From positions 3,534,001 through 3,598,000 of the forward strand of contig NZ_CP011273.1 in the NCBI RefSeq assembly GCF_001610895.1: 64,000 bases of DNA. The letters are read 5' to 3'. The notes beneath the pieces were generated by a model. That model ran no database searches. It was not told where the DNA came from and saw only the letters and a program-made list of their open reading frames with translations. Made by a program: the position numbers and the translations under genes. Origin of the DNA: Planctomyces sp. SH-PL62 (GTDB lineage: Bacteria; Planctomycetota; Planctomycetia; Isosphaerales; Isosphaeraceae). Shown one piece after another: positions 1 through 9,000 of the stretch; positions within the stretch are counted from its first letter, which is position 1; every line of letters begins with the position of its first letter.

Positions 1-1
1 C

Positions 2-1602
2 CACGGCCGCGCGGCGGGGCGGATCGAGACGATCCAGCCGATGGCCCACCTCTGCTTCATCCCGGATCGGCCGTTCCTGGTGGGGGCGGCGGCGTTCGGG
101 ATGCTGGCGGGGGTGGAGATCGAGCCGTCGCGGACGCCGGGCCGGCTGGAGCCCGAGGTCGTCTGGCAGGACCGGCTGATGTCGAACGTGGGCCGGCTGA
201 CGACCAGCGGCGACGGCTCGATGATCCTGGCGAGCTGCTTCACCCACGGCATCCAGCGGTTCGGCCTCGACGGCCGCAACGAGGGGGCGTACCACCCGGG
301 GGGGACCGTCTCGCACGCCGTCCCCGACTTCGCCGGCCGGACGATCGCGGCGGCGACGATCGAGGGGGAGCTGGCGATCATGAACTCGGCGGGGAACGTC
401 CGCTGGCGGACCCGCCTCGACCGCCCCGCCATCGCGCTGGAGATCGACCCCCTGGGGCGGTTCGCGATCCACGGCCGGGCCACCGGCGAGATCACCCGCC
501 TGGACTTCTTCGGACCGCCCCCCGGCGGCGAGTCGTCCCGGCCCGCTCGCGCGTCGGCGGCGTCCTCGGGCGCGGCCGCGAGGGGCGGGAGGGGGCAGGG
601 CGGGACCGGCTCCATCCGGAATCCGGACTGGTCGGTCCCCGCCGTGCAATCGGAGGAGCAGGCCGAGACCGTCGTGTCGATCGTCTGCGACGACCCGCCC
701 TGCATCGCCCTCTTCTCCAGCCCGAACCGGCTGGAGCTGTTCGGCACGGACGGCCGCAAGCTGGGCAAGGGGCCCGAGACGACGGGCGTCGGCCGGATCC
801 TCCGCGCCGCGCCGGGGTGGCTGGCGGCGGCCACCGACCGCCAGGTCGCCCTGTGCGACCTGAGGCGAGGGGAGCAGCGCCGGGTGGACCTGCGGCTGGT
901 CGAGCTGACCCACCTGGCGATCAAGCCGGACTCGTTCGGCCTGGCGATCGTCCAGGAGCGCGACCGGATCGGCCGCGCGACGGCCTCGGGCCGCTGGGTC
1001 TGGAAGCACGAGCTGCCGACGGCGATCGAGGACCTGGCGATCGGCGTCGAGGGCTTCGCGGCGGCCACCACCAACGACGGCCGGCTCCTGGTCTTCGACC
1101 CGGCGGGCGAGATCACGCCGACCCCCGGCTTCGAGGCGGCCGACCCCCCGTTCCTCATCGAGGCGCCCGAGGGCTCGCCGCCGGGGCTGGCCTGGATCAC
1201 GCTCGCCCGCCGGGCGCAGGAGCTGAAGGGGCACAGCCTGCGGGGGACGTCCTCTGGACCCGCCGCCTCCCCTGGGAGGCCTGGTCCCTCTCCCGCCTCG
1301 GCCCGTTCGCCGTCATCGCCGCGGCCGACGGCCGCGCCCTGGCGTTCGACGGCTCGGGGGAGGTGCGCCACGAGGGAGGGCCCAGCGGCGGAGCCAACGA
1401 CGTCTACCTGCTCGACGCCGACGGCCGCCCCCTCCGCGTCGTCCGCAAGGACGTCCACGTCCTCTGCGCCGGGTTCGACGGCCGCATCCGCTGGCGGCTC
1501 GTCGCCCCCCAGCCGGTCGGCCCGTGCGCGGCGGGCCGGGCCGGGGTCGCCGTGATGATCGGCGGCAACCTCGCCTGGTTCTCCAACGGGAAAACCGGCT
1601 GA
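2..1602 (+). CDS. Beta-propeller-like protein, 5'-truncated and frameshifted
   Basis: The frame is already open at the window edge, with sense codons before the first ATG at 41, so the N terminus lies outside. The product has recurring short blocks such as FGLDGRN, FGTDGRK, LDADGRP and FDGRIRW, typical of PQQ/WD40-type beta-propeller strands. A Ser/Ala/Gly/Arg-rich insert lies near residues 160-190, counted from 41. Propeller-like sequence runs in one frame to about 1240, then resumes one frame back (starting GDVLWTRRLPW) up to the stop at 1600-1602. The break falls on five Gs at 1242-1246; six would restore one frame. No catalytic motif or signal peptide is visible. The family call is by repeat pattern only. 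It could be the sensor or scaffold part of a larger protein that starts upstream. Confidence 0.7.
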   Translation, partial: RPRGGADRDDPADGPPLLHPGSAVPGGGGGVRDAGGGGDRAVADAGPAGARGRLAGPADVERGPADDQRRRLDDPGELLHPRHPAVRPRRPQRGGVPPGGDRLARRPRLRRPDDRGGDDRGGAGDHELGGERPLADPPRPPRHRAGDRPPGAVRDPRPGHRRDHPPGLLRTAPRRRVVPARSRVGGVLGRGREGREGAGRDRLHPESGLVGPRRAIGGAGRDRRVDRLRRPALHRPLLQPEPAGAVRHGRPQAGQGARDDGRRPDPPRRAGVAGGGHRPPGRPVRPEARGAAPGGPAAGRADPPGDQAGLVRPGDRPGARPDRPRDGLGPLGLEARAADGDRGPGDRRRGLRGGHHQRRPAPGLRPGGRDHADPRLRGGRPPVPHRGARGLAAGAGLDHARPPGAGAEGAQPAGDVLWTRRLPWEAWSLSRLGPFAVIAAADGRALAFDGSGEVRHEGGPSGGANDVYLLDADGRPLRVVRKDVHVLCAGFDGRIRWRLVAPQPVGPCAAGRAGVAVMIGGNLAWFSNGKTG

Positions 1603-1913
1603 TCCTCGCCTCGGGACGCCTCTGGCCCGGATGTTGCGTGAAGTCATCGCGAGCCGGGCGGACTCGCCGAAGGGGGGGCATCCGGCCTCGACGGCGCGCG
1701 GGGGATCGAGAAGAGACTTGCCGATGGGAGAAAAAGGACGTAACCTCGATCCAAGCCCGAGCTCGATGAAAGAGTGATCATCACGTTCCCACGTTTCCGC
1801 CCGTTTACCAGTAGGTAGAGGGTAGGGCCGATGGCTCGTATGATTCGCCAGCGCTCGTGAGCTGTGGGGAGAGGCCCCGGGAATTGGGTCGCGTCCTTGC
1901 TTTGGAGGGGTCG
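1603..1913. other. Intergenic region, nothing recognised
   Basis: About 310 bases between the beta-propeller gene and the next small gene. Short open frames here lack ribosome-binding sites and sensible codon use. I see no RNA gene, repeat or convincing terminator. A purine-rich site (ggagggg) near the right edge belongs to the next gene. Confidence 0.5.
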
Positions 1914-2381
1914 ATGCCGCCTCTTTCGATGGCTGAAGTGGAGATCGATCCGGCGGTTCGATGTAGTCTCCAGGAACGTGCCGAGCTGGAGGCCCTGCGG
2001 TTCAAGTGGATCGAGAGCGAGAAGGCGGGGCATGATCTTGGGGAGGCGGCGATCCGGCTCTGGATCGGTCGCTTCTGGAATCGGTTCCTGCGCCAGCACT
2101 GGCTGGAGCACCTCGCCGGCGATGTCCACTGGATCGAGTTCGACGCCAGGACCTTCGCCATCCTGCGGAGGCCGGGGCTGGTCGACTCTCCGCTGGCCGA
2201 GACGATCGTCGAGCGTTTCCGGTGGGGGGAGGAAAACCTCCACATCATCCAGTGGGCGATGGACGTCGGCCAGCCCATGGAAGAGGTCCGCGCGATCCTG
2301 ACGCTCCTCGACGTCAACAGCTCGCGGCTCTCCTGCCAGTTCGACCCGGCCCGACCGCGCTATCGCCACGCGGCGGGCTGA
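1914..2381 (+). CDS. Conserved-looking hypothetical protein (155 aa)
   Basis: A soluble, charged protein with no signal peptide or membrane helix. I chose the ATG at 1914 because a GGAGGGG ribosome-binding site lies just upstream; the frame is open back to 1857 without such a site. The protein is helix-rich, with aromatic patches (FRWGEENLHIIQWA), and reads like a regular globular domain. I do not recognise a family. It is followed after 25 bases by the convergent pepA gene, so it is probably monocistronic. Confidence 0.6.
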   Translation: MPPLSMAEVEIDPAVRCSLQERAELEALRFKWIESEKAGHDLGEAAIRLWIGRFWNRFLRQHWLEHLAGDVHWIEFDARTFAILRRPGLVDSPLAETIVERFRWGEENLHIIQWAMDVGQPMEEVRAILTLLDVNSSRLSCQFDPARPRYRHAAG

Positions 2382-2406
2382 TCCGGGCCTTCCATCCCAT
2401 CTCCGC

Positions 2407-3915
2407 TCAGTCCCTGGCGACGCCGTCAACGGCGGCGGCGGCTTCAAGGTAGGCCGTCAGGGTTCGGACGAAGCAGCCGGTCCCTCCGGCGTCGCGCGCC
2501 GCGCCTTCGGCGTCGACCCAGCTTGGGCCGGCGATGTCGAGGTGGGCCCACGGCACGTCGGCGGTGAACTCCTGGAGGAACCTGGCCGCGGTGATCGCGC
2601 CCCCCCAGCGGCCCCCCACGTTCTTGAGGTCGGCCACGCTGCTCTTGAGCGCCTCCTTGAAGTCGTCGTCCAGGGGCATCTGCCAGAGCCGCTCGCCGAC
2701 CTTCCGGCTCGAGTCGGCCAGGTCGCGGGCGAAGCCGTCGTCGTTGCTGAACAGGCCGGCGATCTTGGGGCCGAGGGCGACGAGGCAGGCCCCGGTGAGG
2801 GTGGCGAGGTCGAGCATCCGCGCCGGCCCGGCCTCGGCGGCGTAGCTCAGGGCGTCGGCCAGGATCAGCCGGCCCTCGGCGTCGGTGTTGAGGACCTCGA
2901 CGGTCTTGCCGTTGCGCATGGTGAGGACGTCGCCCAGCTTCATCGCCCGGCCGCCGGTCATGTTCTCGGTCAGGGCGACATAACCTTTGACGTTGATCGG
3001 AAGCCGGAGCCGGGCCGCCGCCAGGATCGAGGCGACGACGACCGCCGCGCCGGTCATGTCGCTCTTCATGTCCTCCATCGAGGCGGAGGGCTTGAGGCTG
3101 AGGCCGCCCGAATCGAACGTGACCCCCTTGCCGACGAGGGCCACCACGGGCGCGTCCCCCCCGTTGAGGTATTCGAGCGTGACGAAGGCCGGGGGCTCGG
3201 CCGAGCCGGCGGCGACCCCCAGCAGCCCGCCGAACCGCTCCTCGCGGATCCGCGCCTCGTTCCAGACCTGCACGTCGACGCCGTGCTCCTCGGCCGCCTT
3301 GCGGATCACCTCGGCCAGCACGACCGGGGGCTTCTCCGACGGCGGCGTGTTCGCCAGCATCCGCGCCAGGTTGACGGCCTGGCCGACGATTCCGCCCCGC
3401 GCGGCGAGGCGTTCCAGGTCCGCGAGGGCCTCGTCGGTCGTCCCCTCGGGGGCGATGAGGACGACCTCGAACGGGTGGCGGTTCGGCTCGGTCTTGTGCA
3501 GGCCGGGGCCCTGCATGCCGACGCAGACCCCTTCGACCAGCGAGGAGACGAGCGCGGGGTCGCCCGCTTCGAGGACGGCGGCCAGGCTCACCCCGACTTT
3601 CTCCCTGGGCTTGCTCGCCAGCCGCTTCGCCAGCGCGACGCCGGCCGTGTAGGCGGCGCGGGCGTCGAACCTGGCCTTGGCGCCGAGTCCCGCCAGGAGC
3701 AGCGCCCTGGTCCGGAATCCGACCGGCTCGTGGAGGGCGATCGTCTCGCCGGCCGAGCCCTTGATCTCCTTCTCCTCCAGCAGCCGGACGACGAGCGCCT
3801 CGACCGCCGAGCCCCGGAGGTCCGACGCGGGCCCGCCGTCCTTGTCGAAGATCCCGGCGGCGACCCAGGGGGCGTCCACGGTCGCCAGCGGCTGCCGGAT
3901 GATGCTGATCGTCAT
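2407..3915 (-). CDS. pepA: Cytosol (leucyl) aminopeptidase, M17 family
   Basis: A two-metal M17 aminopeptidase that removes N-terminal amino acids from peptides in the cytoplasm. The protein is 502 aa, the usual length for the family. The N-terminal domain (about 1-170) is variable. The catalytic domain carries VGKGVTFDSGG (Lys263, Asp268), Lys275, Asp286 and the family signature NTDAEGRL at 343-350, which supplies metal ligands and the catalytic Arg349. The start at 3915 (MTISIIRQ) is supported by homology to the family N terminus. The open frame continues upstream to 4572, but that part is antisense to the acetyltransferase gene and is not protein-like. A divergent gap of about 230 bases separates it from the GNAT gene. 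Confidence 0.95.
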   Translation of the reverse strand: MTISIIRQPLATVDAPWVAAGIFDKDGGPASDLRGSAVEALVVRLLEEKEIKGSAGETIALHEPVGFRTRALLLAGLGAKARFDARAAYTAGVALAKRLASKPREKVGVSLAAVLEAGDPALVSSLVEGVCVGMQGPGLHKTEPNRHPFEVVLIAPEGTTDEALADLERLAARGGIVGQAVNLARMLANTPPSEKPPVVLAEVIRKAAEEHGVDVQVWNEARIREERFGGLLGVAAGSAEPPAFVTLEYLNGGDAPVVALVGKGVTFDSGGLSLKPSASMEDMKSDMTGAAVVVASILAAARLRLPINVKGYVALTENMTGGRAMKLGDVLTMRNGKTVEVLNTDAEGRLILADALSYAAEAGPARMLDLATLTGACLVALGPKIAGLFSNDDGFARDLADSSRKVGERLWQMPLDDDFKEALKSSVADLKNVGGRWGGAITAARFLQEFTADVPWAHLDIAGPSWVDAEGAARDAGGTGCFVRTLTAYLEAAAAVDGVARD

Positions 3916-4146
3916 GATGGCGGGCTCGGTCCTTGCGGTGTGAAGCGGGCCCGGACCATCGAATTCGTCGCGACCATCGACCGGGACCTCGAAACCCGAT
4001 GATCGCAACGATCTCCGGACGCGCCAAGCCGATTCCCCCTCGCGACGGCGGGCCCGGGGCGGCATCATGGACGAAGGCGATCGTCGGCTGGTCGGCAAGA
4101 AGAAGGACCGCCGCGCCGTCGCCGACGCCCCGGGAGCCGCGCCCCC

Positions 4147-4602
4147 ATGACGATCACGATCGTCTCCGTCACCGAGGCCGAGTACCCCCGCCTGGTCGCA
4201 ATCTGGGAGGCGTCCGTCCGCGCGACCCACGATTTCCTGACCGAGGCGGACATCCAGGTCATGAAGCCGTTGCTCCTGCACGAATACCTCGGGGCGGTCG
4301 AGCTGGCGGCGGTCCGGGACGGGGAGGGGACTCTGCTCGGATTCCTGGGAACGTCCGGTCGGAAGATCGAGATGCTGTTCGTGGCCCCGGAGCATCGCGG
4401 CCAGGGCGTGGGGCGGGCGCTGGTCGAACATGCGGTCGGCCGGTTGGGCTGCGTCGACGTCGACGTGAACGAACAAAACCCGCAGGCCGTCGGGTTCTAC
4501 CTGCGGATGGGATTCCGCGAGGCGGGGCGTTCGCCGCGCGACGGCCAGGGCAACCCATTCCCCCTGCTGCATCTGACGCTCGCCGGGGCGGATGAGGCTT
4601 GA
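4147..4602 (+). CDS. GNAT family N-acetyltransferase
   Basis: A 151-aa single-domain GNAT protein that transfers an acetyl group from acetyl-CoA to an amine. Acetyl-CoA binding motif A is clear: a hydrophobic strand (IEMLFVAPEHRG) followed by the pyrophosphate loop HRGQGVGRAL near residues 83-92. A later VNEQNPQAVGFYLRMGF block is the usual motif B region. This arrangement resembles the PhnO/YjaB-type small-molecule acetyltransferases. The substrate cannot be inferred from context, because the gene stands alone between pepA (divergent) and a lipoprotein gene. Confidence 0.9.
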   Translation: MTITIVSVTEAEYPRLVAIWEASVRATHDFLTEADIQVMKPLLLHEYLGAVELAAVRDGEGTLLGFLGTSGRKIEMLFVAPEHRGQGVGRALVEHAVGRLGCVDVDVNEQNPQAVGFYLRMGFREAGRSPRDGQGNPFPLLHLTLAGADEA

Positions 4603-4633
4603 CGACGACGTCGATTTGGCGGATTAACCCGCC

Positions 4634-4662
4634 TTGTCGGGTTTCGCCGTCAAGGTTAGAAT
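4634..4662 (+). promoter_or_regulatory. Predicted sigma-70-type promoter for the PEGA lipoprotein
   Basis: TTGTCG at 4634-4639 and TAGAAT at 4657-4662 are separated by exactly 17 bases, a good match to a housekeeping promoter. It lies about 95 bases upstream of the lipoprotein start. Predicted from consensus only. Confidence 0.45.
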
Positions 4663-4755
4663 CCCGGCCGCCCCCGACCCCCCGAGCGCCGACGCGCCCC
4701 GGCGGGTCGTCCTCGGAAGAGGCCGGGTCAGGCCGGCGAGATGGGAGAGCCAAGG

Positions 4756-5226
4756 ATGGTGAGATCCCCGAAGGTAGGCCGTCGCGCGGCGGCGAGCCTC
4801 GTGTTGTCGGCCGCGTGCCTGGTCCTGGATACGGGCTGCGTGATCCGGCGTTACACGATCCGGAGCGAGCCCCCCGGCGCGCAGGTGATCGTCAATGATG
4901 AGGAGATCGGCCCGACGCCGGTCTCGAAGGCGTTCACCTTCTACGGCGATCGCGAGATCACCCTCGTCAAGGACGGCTTCGAGACCAAGACCGTCATCCA
5001 GCCGGTCCCGGCTCCCTGGTGGGACAACCTGCTCACCGAGTTCTTCGCGGAGAACGTGGTGCCGTTCACCCTGCGCGACGAGCGCGAGTACAAGTACGAA
5101 CTCCAGCCGGCGCAGGCGCCCGCGGCCAACGACCTGTACGATCGGGCCAACGCCCTTCGGGCCGAGTCCCAGGCGCCCCCCACGCCGAGGCGTCGCGGAT
5201 TCTTCGCCTGGCTGGGCTTTGATTGA
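4756..5226 (+). CDS. PEGA-domain lipoprotein
   Basis: A short exported protein with a basic N terminus, a hydrophobic segment and a Cys at residue 28 (LDTGC), consistent with a lipoprotein signal. The Asp at the -3 position is unusual for a lipobox. Residues about 30-75 form a PEGA domain: IRSEPPGAQVIVNDEEIGPTP, then VTLVKDGFETK-like beta strands. PEGA domains are small beta folds found on surface and periplasmic proteins. The start at 4756 is preferred over 4741 because GGAG lies nine bases before it. The C-terminal tail (PRRRGFFAWLGF) is basic and aromatic. Function unknown; it is probably a cell-envelope structural or anchoring protein. Confidence 0.8.
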   Translation: MVRSPKVGRRAAASLVLSAACLVLDTGCVIRRYTIRSEPPGAQVIVNDEEIGPTPVSKAFTFYGDREITLVKDGFETKTVIQPVPAPWWDNLLTEFFAENVVPFTLRDEREYKYELQPAQAPAANDLYDRANALRAESQAPPTPRRRGFFAWLGFD

Positions 5227-5425
5227 CCTGGCCTGAGCCGATCTGATCCGATCCGAATTTGAACCGAAACCGAAACGAGCCGGGCCGTCCGGCTCAAGCG
5301 ACCTCGCCGCCGCGACCGAAGATGGGGTAGCGGCGGGGTCGAACCGAACCGGGGGAGCCGTACCCCCGCGAACCGAGATCCCGACATCGCGTTCGCCGTC
5401 CTCAGGGATGTGGAGGTGGACTGAA

Positions 5426-6286
5426 GTGAAGTTACTGGCCGCCGCCGTACAGATGCCGAGCGACCTGCTCGACCTTTCGGCCAACCTCCAGCGCGCCGAC
5501 GTCCTGCTCCGGCAGGCTCGCGACGCCGGGGCCGAGCTCGTGGTCTTGCCCGAGCTGTTCAACACGGGCTACAGCCTCTGCCCCGACTTCGGCCCGCACA
5601 GCGAGACGCCCGAAGGCCCGACCCTCACCTACCTCCTCCGCCGCGCCCGGCAGTGGAAGATGCACATCGCCGCAGGCTACGCCGAGCGCGATGGGCGGCA
5701 CCTCTACGACTCGCTCGCCTTCTGCACCCCCGGCGGCGACCTGCACGTCTATCGCAAGCGGAACCTGGTCTTCTGGGAACGCTTCCGGTTCCATCCCGGC
5801 CGCCGCAACCTGATCGTGCCGACCCCCTGGGGCCGGATCGGCTTCGCCATCTGCGCCGACATGATCTACGACCGGGTCTGGCAGGATTACCGCGGCCAGA
5901 TCGACCTCGCGGTGGTCTCGTCCGCCTGGCCCGAATTCGCCGATCGCGGGACCGGTCGTCGACACTGGCTCCTGGGCCGGGTCGGGCCGCTCTGCAGCGA
6001 CATCCCCGCGCGGGTCGCGCAGGACCTGGGGGTGCCGGTCGTCTTCGCCAACCAGTGCGGCGAGACCCAGACCCGCATCCCCCTGCTGCACACCACGATC
6101 CACGACCGATTCGCCGGGCTCAGCAGCATCTGCGACGGCCGCCACGGCGAGCCGGTCCGCGCCGGCCTCGGCCCCGATCTCCTGTTGGCCCCCGTCACCA
6201 TTCATGCGAAGCGAGGATTGAAGGCGTGGCATTTTACATCCCACTCGGCCCGCGCGGCGGCGTCTTCCGCCTTGGAACCTTCCTGA
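5426..6286 (+). CDS. Carbon-nitrogen hydrolase (nitrilase superfamily)
   Basis: A 286-aa amidase/nitrilase-fold enzyme that cleaves a non-peptide C-N bond, typically an amide. With a GTG start at 5426, the catalytic triad is Glu43 (LPELFNTGYS), Lys111 (YRKRNLVFWERF) and Cys143 (FAICADMIYD). The GTG is chosen because GGAGGTG lies nine bases upstream; an ATG at 5408 has no such site. The C terminus overlaps a small GTG-started frame at 6226 by about 60 bases, and asnB follows. An amide-cleaving and an amide-forming enzyme side by side suggest a shared substrate or pathway, but which one is unknown. Confidence 0.88.
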   Translation: MKLLAAAVQMPSDLLDLSANLQRADVLLRQARDAGAELVVLPELFNTGYSLCPDFGPHSETPEGPTLTYLLRRARQWKMHIAAGYAERDGRHLYDSLAFCTPGGDLHVYRKRNLVFWERFRFHPGRRNLIVPTPWGRIGFAICADMIYDRVWQDYRGQIDLAVVSSAWPEFADRGTGRRHWLLGRVGPLCSDIPARVAQDLGVPVVFANQCGETQTRIPLLHTTIHDRFAGLSSICDGRHGEPVRAGLGPDLLLAPVTIHAKRGLKAWHFTSHSARAAASSALEPS

Positions 6287-6399
6287 TCGGCGTCATGGGG
6301 GGGGTGATCTATCGCAAGGCCTACCGCCGTCGCGACCTGACCTTCCTCAACCCCACGCTGCCGTCGTCGCCCCATCTCGACTCGCTCCACGCCGAGTGA
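6226..6399 (+). CDS. Small single-pass membrane protein (57 aa)
   Basis: A short frame starting with GTG at 6226, overlapping the end of the C-N hydrolase gene in another frame. The sequence contains one likely transmembrane helix (FRLGTFLIGVMGGVIY) followed by a positive-charge cluster (RKAYRRR), suggesting a C-terminus-in orientation. Third codon positions are strongly G/C throughout, as expected for real coding in this genome. GAGG lies about ten bases upstream. It sits between two enzymes of one apparent operon. No family is recognised. The alternative is that it is an out-of-frame tail of the hydrolase, but the hydrolase frame itself looks complete. Confidence 0.5.
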   Translation: MAFYIPLGPRGGVFRLGTFLIGVMGGVIYRKAYRRRDLTFLNPTLPSSPHLDSLHAE

Positions 6400-6481
6400 A
6401 TCGATCCCCGCCCGCCCCTCGACGCCGAGGGACGGACGCGGGGCGCGCGGGCGCCTCGTCCCCCCTCTCCGGAGCCCTGGA

Positions 6482-8434
6482 ATGTGCGGCATCGCCGGCG
6501 CCTACGACCTGACCGGCCAGCGTGAATTCCCCGCCCGCCGCCTGCTCGCCATGACCGCCGCGATCGCCCATCGCGGCCCCGACGACGAGCAGATCCACAT
6601 CGAGCCCGGCGTCGCGCTGGGGGCCCGCAGGCTGGCGATCATCGACCTCGCCGGCGGCCGACAGCCCCTCTCCAACGAGGACGGCTCGGTCTGGGTCGCC
6701 TTCAACGGCGAGCTGTTCGAATACCCGGAGCTTCGCCAGAAGCTCCTCGACCGCGGCCACCACCTGGCGACCCGCTGCGACACCGAGGCCTGGGTCCACC
6801 TCTACGAGGACCTCGGCGAGGGGATGTTCGAGCAGGCCCGGGGCCAGTTCGCCGTCTCGCTCTGGGACCGCAAGACCCGCACCTTGATCCTCGGCCGCGA
6901 CCGCATCGGCATCTGCCCGCTCTACTACGCGAAGGTCGACGGCTGGCTCCTCTGGGGCTCCGAGATCAAGGCGATCCTCGCCTCCGGGTTGGTCCGCGCC
7001 GAGGCCGACGTGCGCGGGATCGATCATCTGTTCACGTTCTTCTGCTCGGGTACCTCGCGGACCTTCTTCCAGGGGGTCTCCTCGATCCCCCCCGGCAACT
7101 TCCTGAAGGTGCGGGAAGACCGGATCGAACCGAAGGTGTACTGGGATCTGGATTTCCCCGACGCCGGCGACGAGATCCGAATGAGCGATCCGACGCCCCT
7201 CGTCGACGAGCTCCAGGGCCGCCTGGAGACGGCCGTCGAGCGACGGCTCCGCAGCGACGTGCCGGTCGTCACCTACATCAGCGGCGGGCTCGACTCGACC
7301 GTCGTCCTGGGCCTTTGCAGCCGGCTCCGCAAGGACCCGATCCCCGCCTTCACCATCGGCCTGGACCGGGCGGGACCCGACGAGCGCGCGCATGCGGCCG
7401 AGGCCGCCGAGACCCTCGGCTCTCCCCTGACCACGATCGTCATGGATCGCTCGCGGGTCGCCGAGGCGTTCCCCGAACTGGTCCTCGCGGCCGAGGGGCC
7501 GATCGTGGACACGTCGTGCGCGGCCTTGCTCCGCCTGGCCCAGGCCGTCCACCAGCAGGGCTACAAGGTCACGCTCACCGGCGAGGGCGCCGACGAGGCG
7601 CTCGCCGGCTACATCTGGTACAAGACCCAGAAAGTCCGCGACGCCGCGTATCGGGTCGTCGGTCGGACGCTCCCCCGGATGGCTCGGAACCTGATCGGCC
7701 GTTCGATCAGCGGCCGACGGTTCGCCGTCCCCCCCGAGGGGGCCGTCCACGGCGTCCGCACGGCCCAGCAAGACATGTACGAGATGATCTCGCAGTGCAA
7801 GCCGATCCTCTACTCCGACGGCATGCAGCTGAGGCTCGACGGCCACGACCCGTACGCCGATCTCGACGTCCCCAACGAGCGCATGTCGCGCTGGGATCCG
7901 CTCAACCAGTCGCTCTACCTCGGCTACAAGGTGATGCTCGCCGGCCTCCTGATGATCTCCAAGGGAGACCGGATCGCCATGAATTCATCCGTCGAGGCCC
8001 GCTATCCGTTCCTGGACGACGACGTGGTCTCGTTCGCCGCCGGGATCGCCCCGGAATACAAGCTGCGCGGGATGACCGAGAAATGGATCCTCCGGCGCGT
8101 CGCCGAGCGGATCCTGCCGAAGCAGATCGCCAACCGCCCCAAGACGATGTTCCGCACCAGCATGTCCGGGACGTTCCTCGGCCCGCACCGCCCCCATTGG
8201 GTCGACCAACTCCTGAGCCCCGAATCGCTCGCGAAGACCGGCTACTTCGACCCCGAAGGGGTCCGCAGGCAGAGGCTTCGCCAGACGCGGATCCCCAGGG
8301 TGACCATCCCTCGGTTGACCTACGACGTCGGCCTGACCTGCGTCGTCACCACCCAGCTCTGGCACCACCTCTACTGCGGCGGCGGCCTCTGCGACCTCCC
8401 CACCTGGGCCCCTCCCATCCTCCCGGCCGACTGA
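6482..8434 (+). CDS. asnB: Asparagine synthase (glutamine-hydrolysing)
   Basis: A 650-aa class II amidotransferase. The initiator Met is followed by Cys2 (MCGIAG), the glutaminase nucleophile. The glutaminase domain occupies roughly residues 1-200 and includes RGPDDE, RLAIIDL and FNGELFEY. The synthetase domain has the PP-loop SGGLDST at 267-273, which activates the acceptor carboxylate as an AMP ester. The reaction is ATP-dependent amide formation using glutamine nitrogen. The start is fixed by the Cys2 requirement. The gene follows the C-N hydrolase and the small membrane protein closely on the same strand. True asparagine synthesis is the default role; AsnB paralogues also modify envelope or secondary-metabolite substrates. 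Confidence 0.93.
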   Translation: MCGIAGAYDLTGQREFPARRLLAMTAAIAHRGPDDEQIHIEPGVALGARRLAIIDLAGGRQPLSNEDGSVWVAFNGELFEYPELRQKLLDRGHHLATRCDTEAWVHLYEDLGEGMFEQARGQFAVSLWDRKTRTLILGRDRIGICPLYYAKVDGWLLWGSEIKAILASGLVRAEADVRGIDHLFTFFCSGTSRTFFQGVSSIPPGNFLKVREDRIEPKVYWDLDFPDAGDEIRMSDPTPLVDELQGRLETAVERRLRSDVPVVTYISGGLDSTVVLGLCSRLRKDPIPAFTIGLDRAGPDERAHAAEAAETLGSPLTTIVMDRSRVAEAFPELVLAAEGPIVDTSCAALLRLAQAVHQQGYKVTLTGEGADEALAGYIWYKTQKVRDAAYRVVGRTLPRMARNLIGRSISGRRFAVPPEGAVHGVRTAQQDMYEMISQCKPILYSDGMQLRLDGHDPYADLDVPNERMSRWDPLNQSLYLGYKVMLAGLLMISKGDRIAMNSSVEARYPFLDDDVVSFAAGIAPEYKLRGMTEKWILRRVAERILPKQIANRPKTMFRTSMSGTFLGPHRPHWVDQLLSPESLAKTGYFDPEGVRRQRLRQTRIPRVTIPRLTYDVGLTCVVTTQLWHHLYCGGGLCDLPTWAPPILPAD

Positions 8435-8738
8435 CCCCGGGACCCGCGAAATTGGCTTCGCTCGCCGTCGCCTGAAATCGAAGCCATTTGACGTAAATCC
8501 TTGTTAGTTAAAGAGTTGGCGTGGGTTTATCGGTTCGGCGATTGGCTTCGCTCGGCACTTTTCCCTCGTCTCGCGAGCGACCCGCCCCGTTCGATCATCG
8601 ACCTGCCGGCTACCCGGACCCCCTGGAAGTCACGATACATCCCGCCCACGAATTGCGTACGCGGAATGCGCCGCCAGGCCGAGGCACCCGTTTCCCTTCT
8701 ATTCCTTCCCCTCTCGCGGGGGAAGATGGCCCGCAGGG

Positions 8739-8756
8739 CAATACTGTTCGGCACGA
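8739..8756 (+). repeat. Left arm of a perfect 18-bp inverted repeat
   Basis: These 18 bases (caatactgttcggcacga) are the exact reverse complement of 8983-9000. On the outer side each arm abuts a copy of the short near-palindrome gcccgcaggg. About 230 bases separate the arms. No open gene lies between them. Confidence 0.85.
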
Positions 8757-8982
8757 CTTGCATATCAGAGCGTCGTACGAAGAAGATCGACGGACCAGCC
8801 TCCAGACCTTCGCCGGCACGGTGCCTCAAGGAGTTACGTCGAGTTTCGGCGAGAGCGAAAAGGACGCCCACGGGGAGCTTGATTTATGATTGTTAATTTC
8901 CCGCGAGTCATCCACACCTGAGATCGTCTTGGCAAGCCTTTGCAGGCCAATGACTTACAGGATGCCTATTGCGGCTCAAATC

Positions 8983-9000
8983 TCGTGCCGAACAGTATTG
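8983..9000 (-). repeat. Right arm of a perfect 18-bp inverted repeat
   Basis: Exact reverse complement of 8739-8756. It is directly followed by gcccgcagggcc at 9001, the start of a repeat also found near 34.85 kb. Confidence 0.85.

Noticed and set aside
3916-4572. N-terminal extension of pepA by about 220 codons
   Set aside because: The extension lies opposite the acetyltransferase gene and does not resemble M17 N termini.
8501-8896. Several 100-130-codon frames in the asnB-DUF4465 gap
   Set aside because: Mutually overlapping, low G/C at third positions, no ribosome-binding site, and overlapping palindromic repeats.
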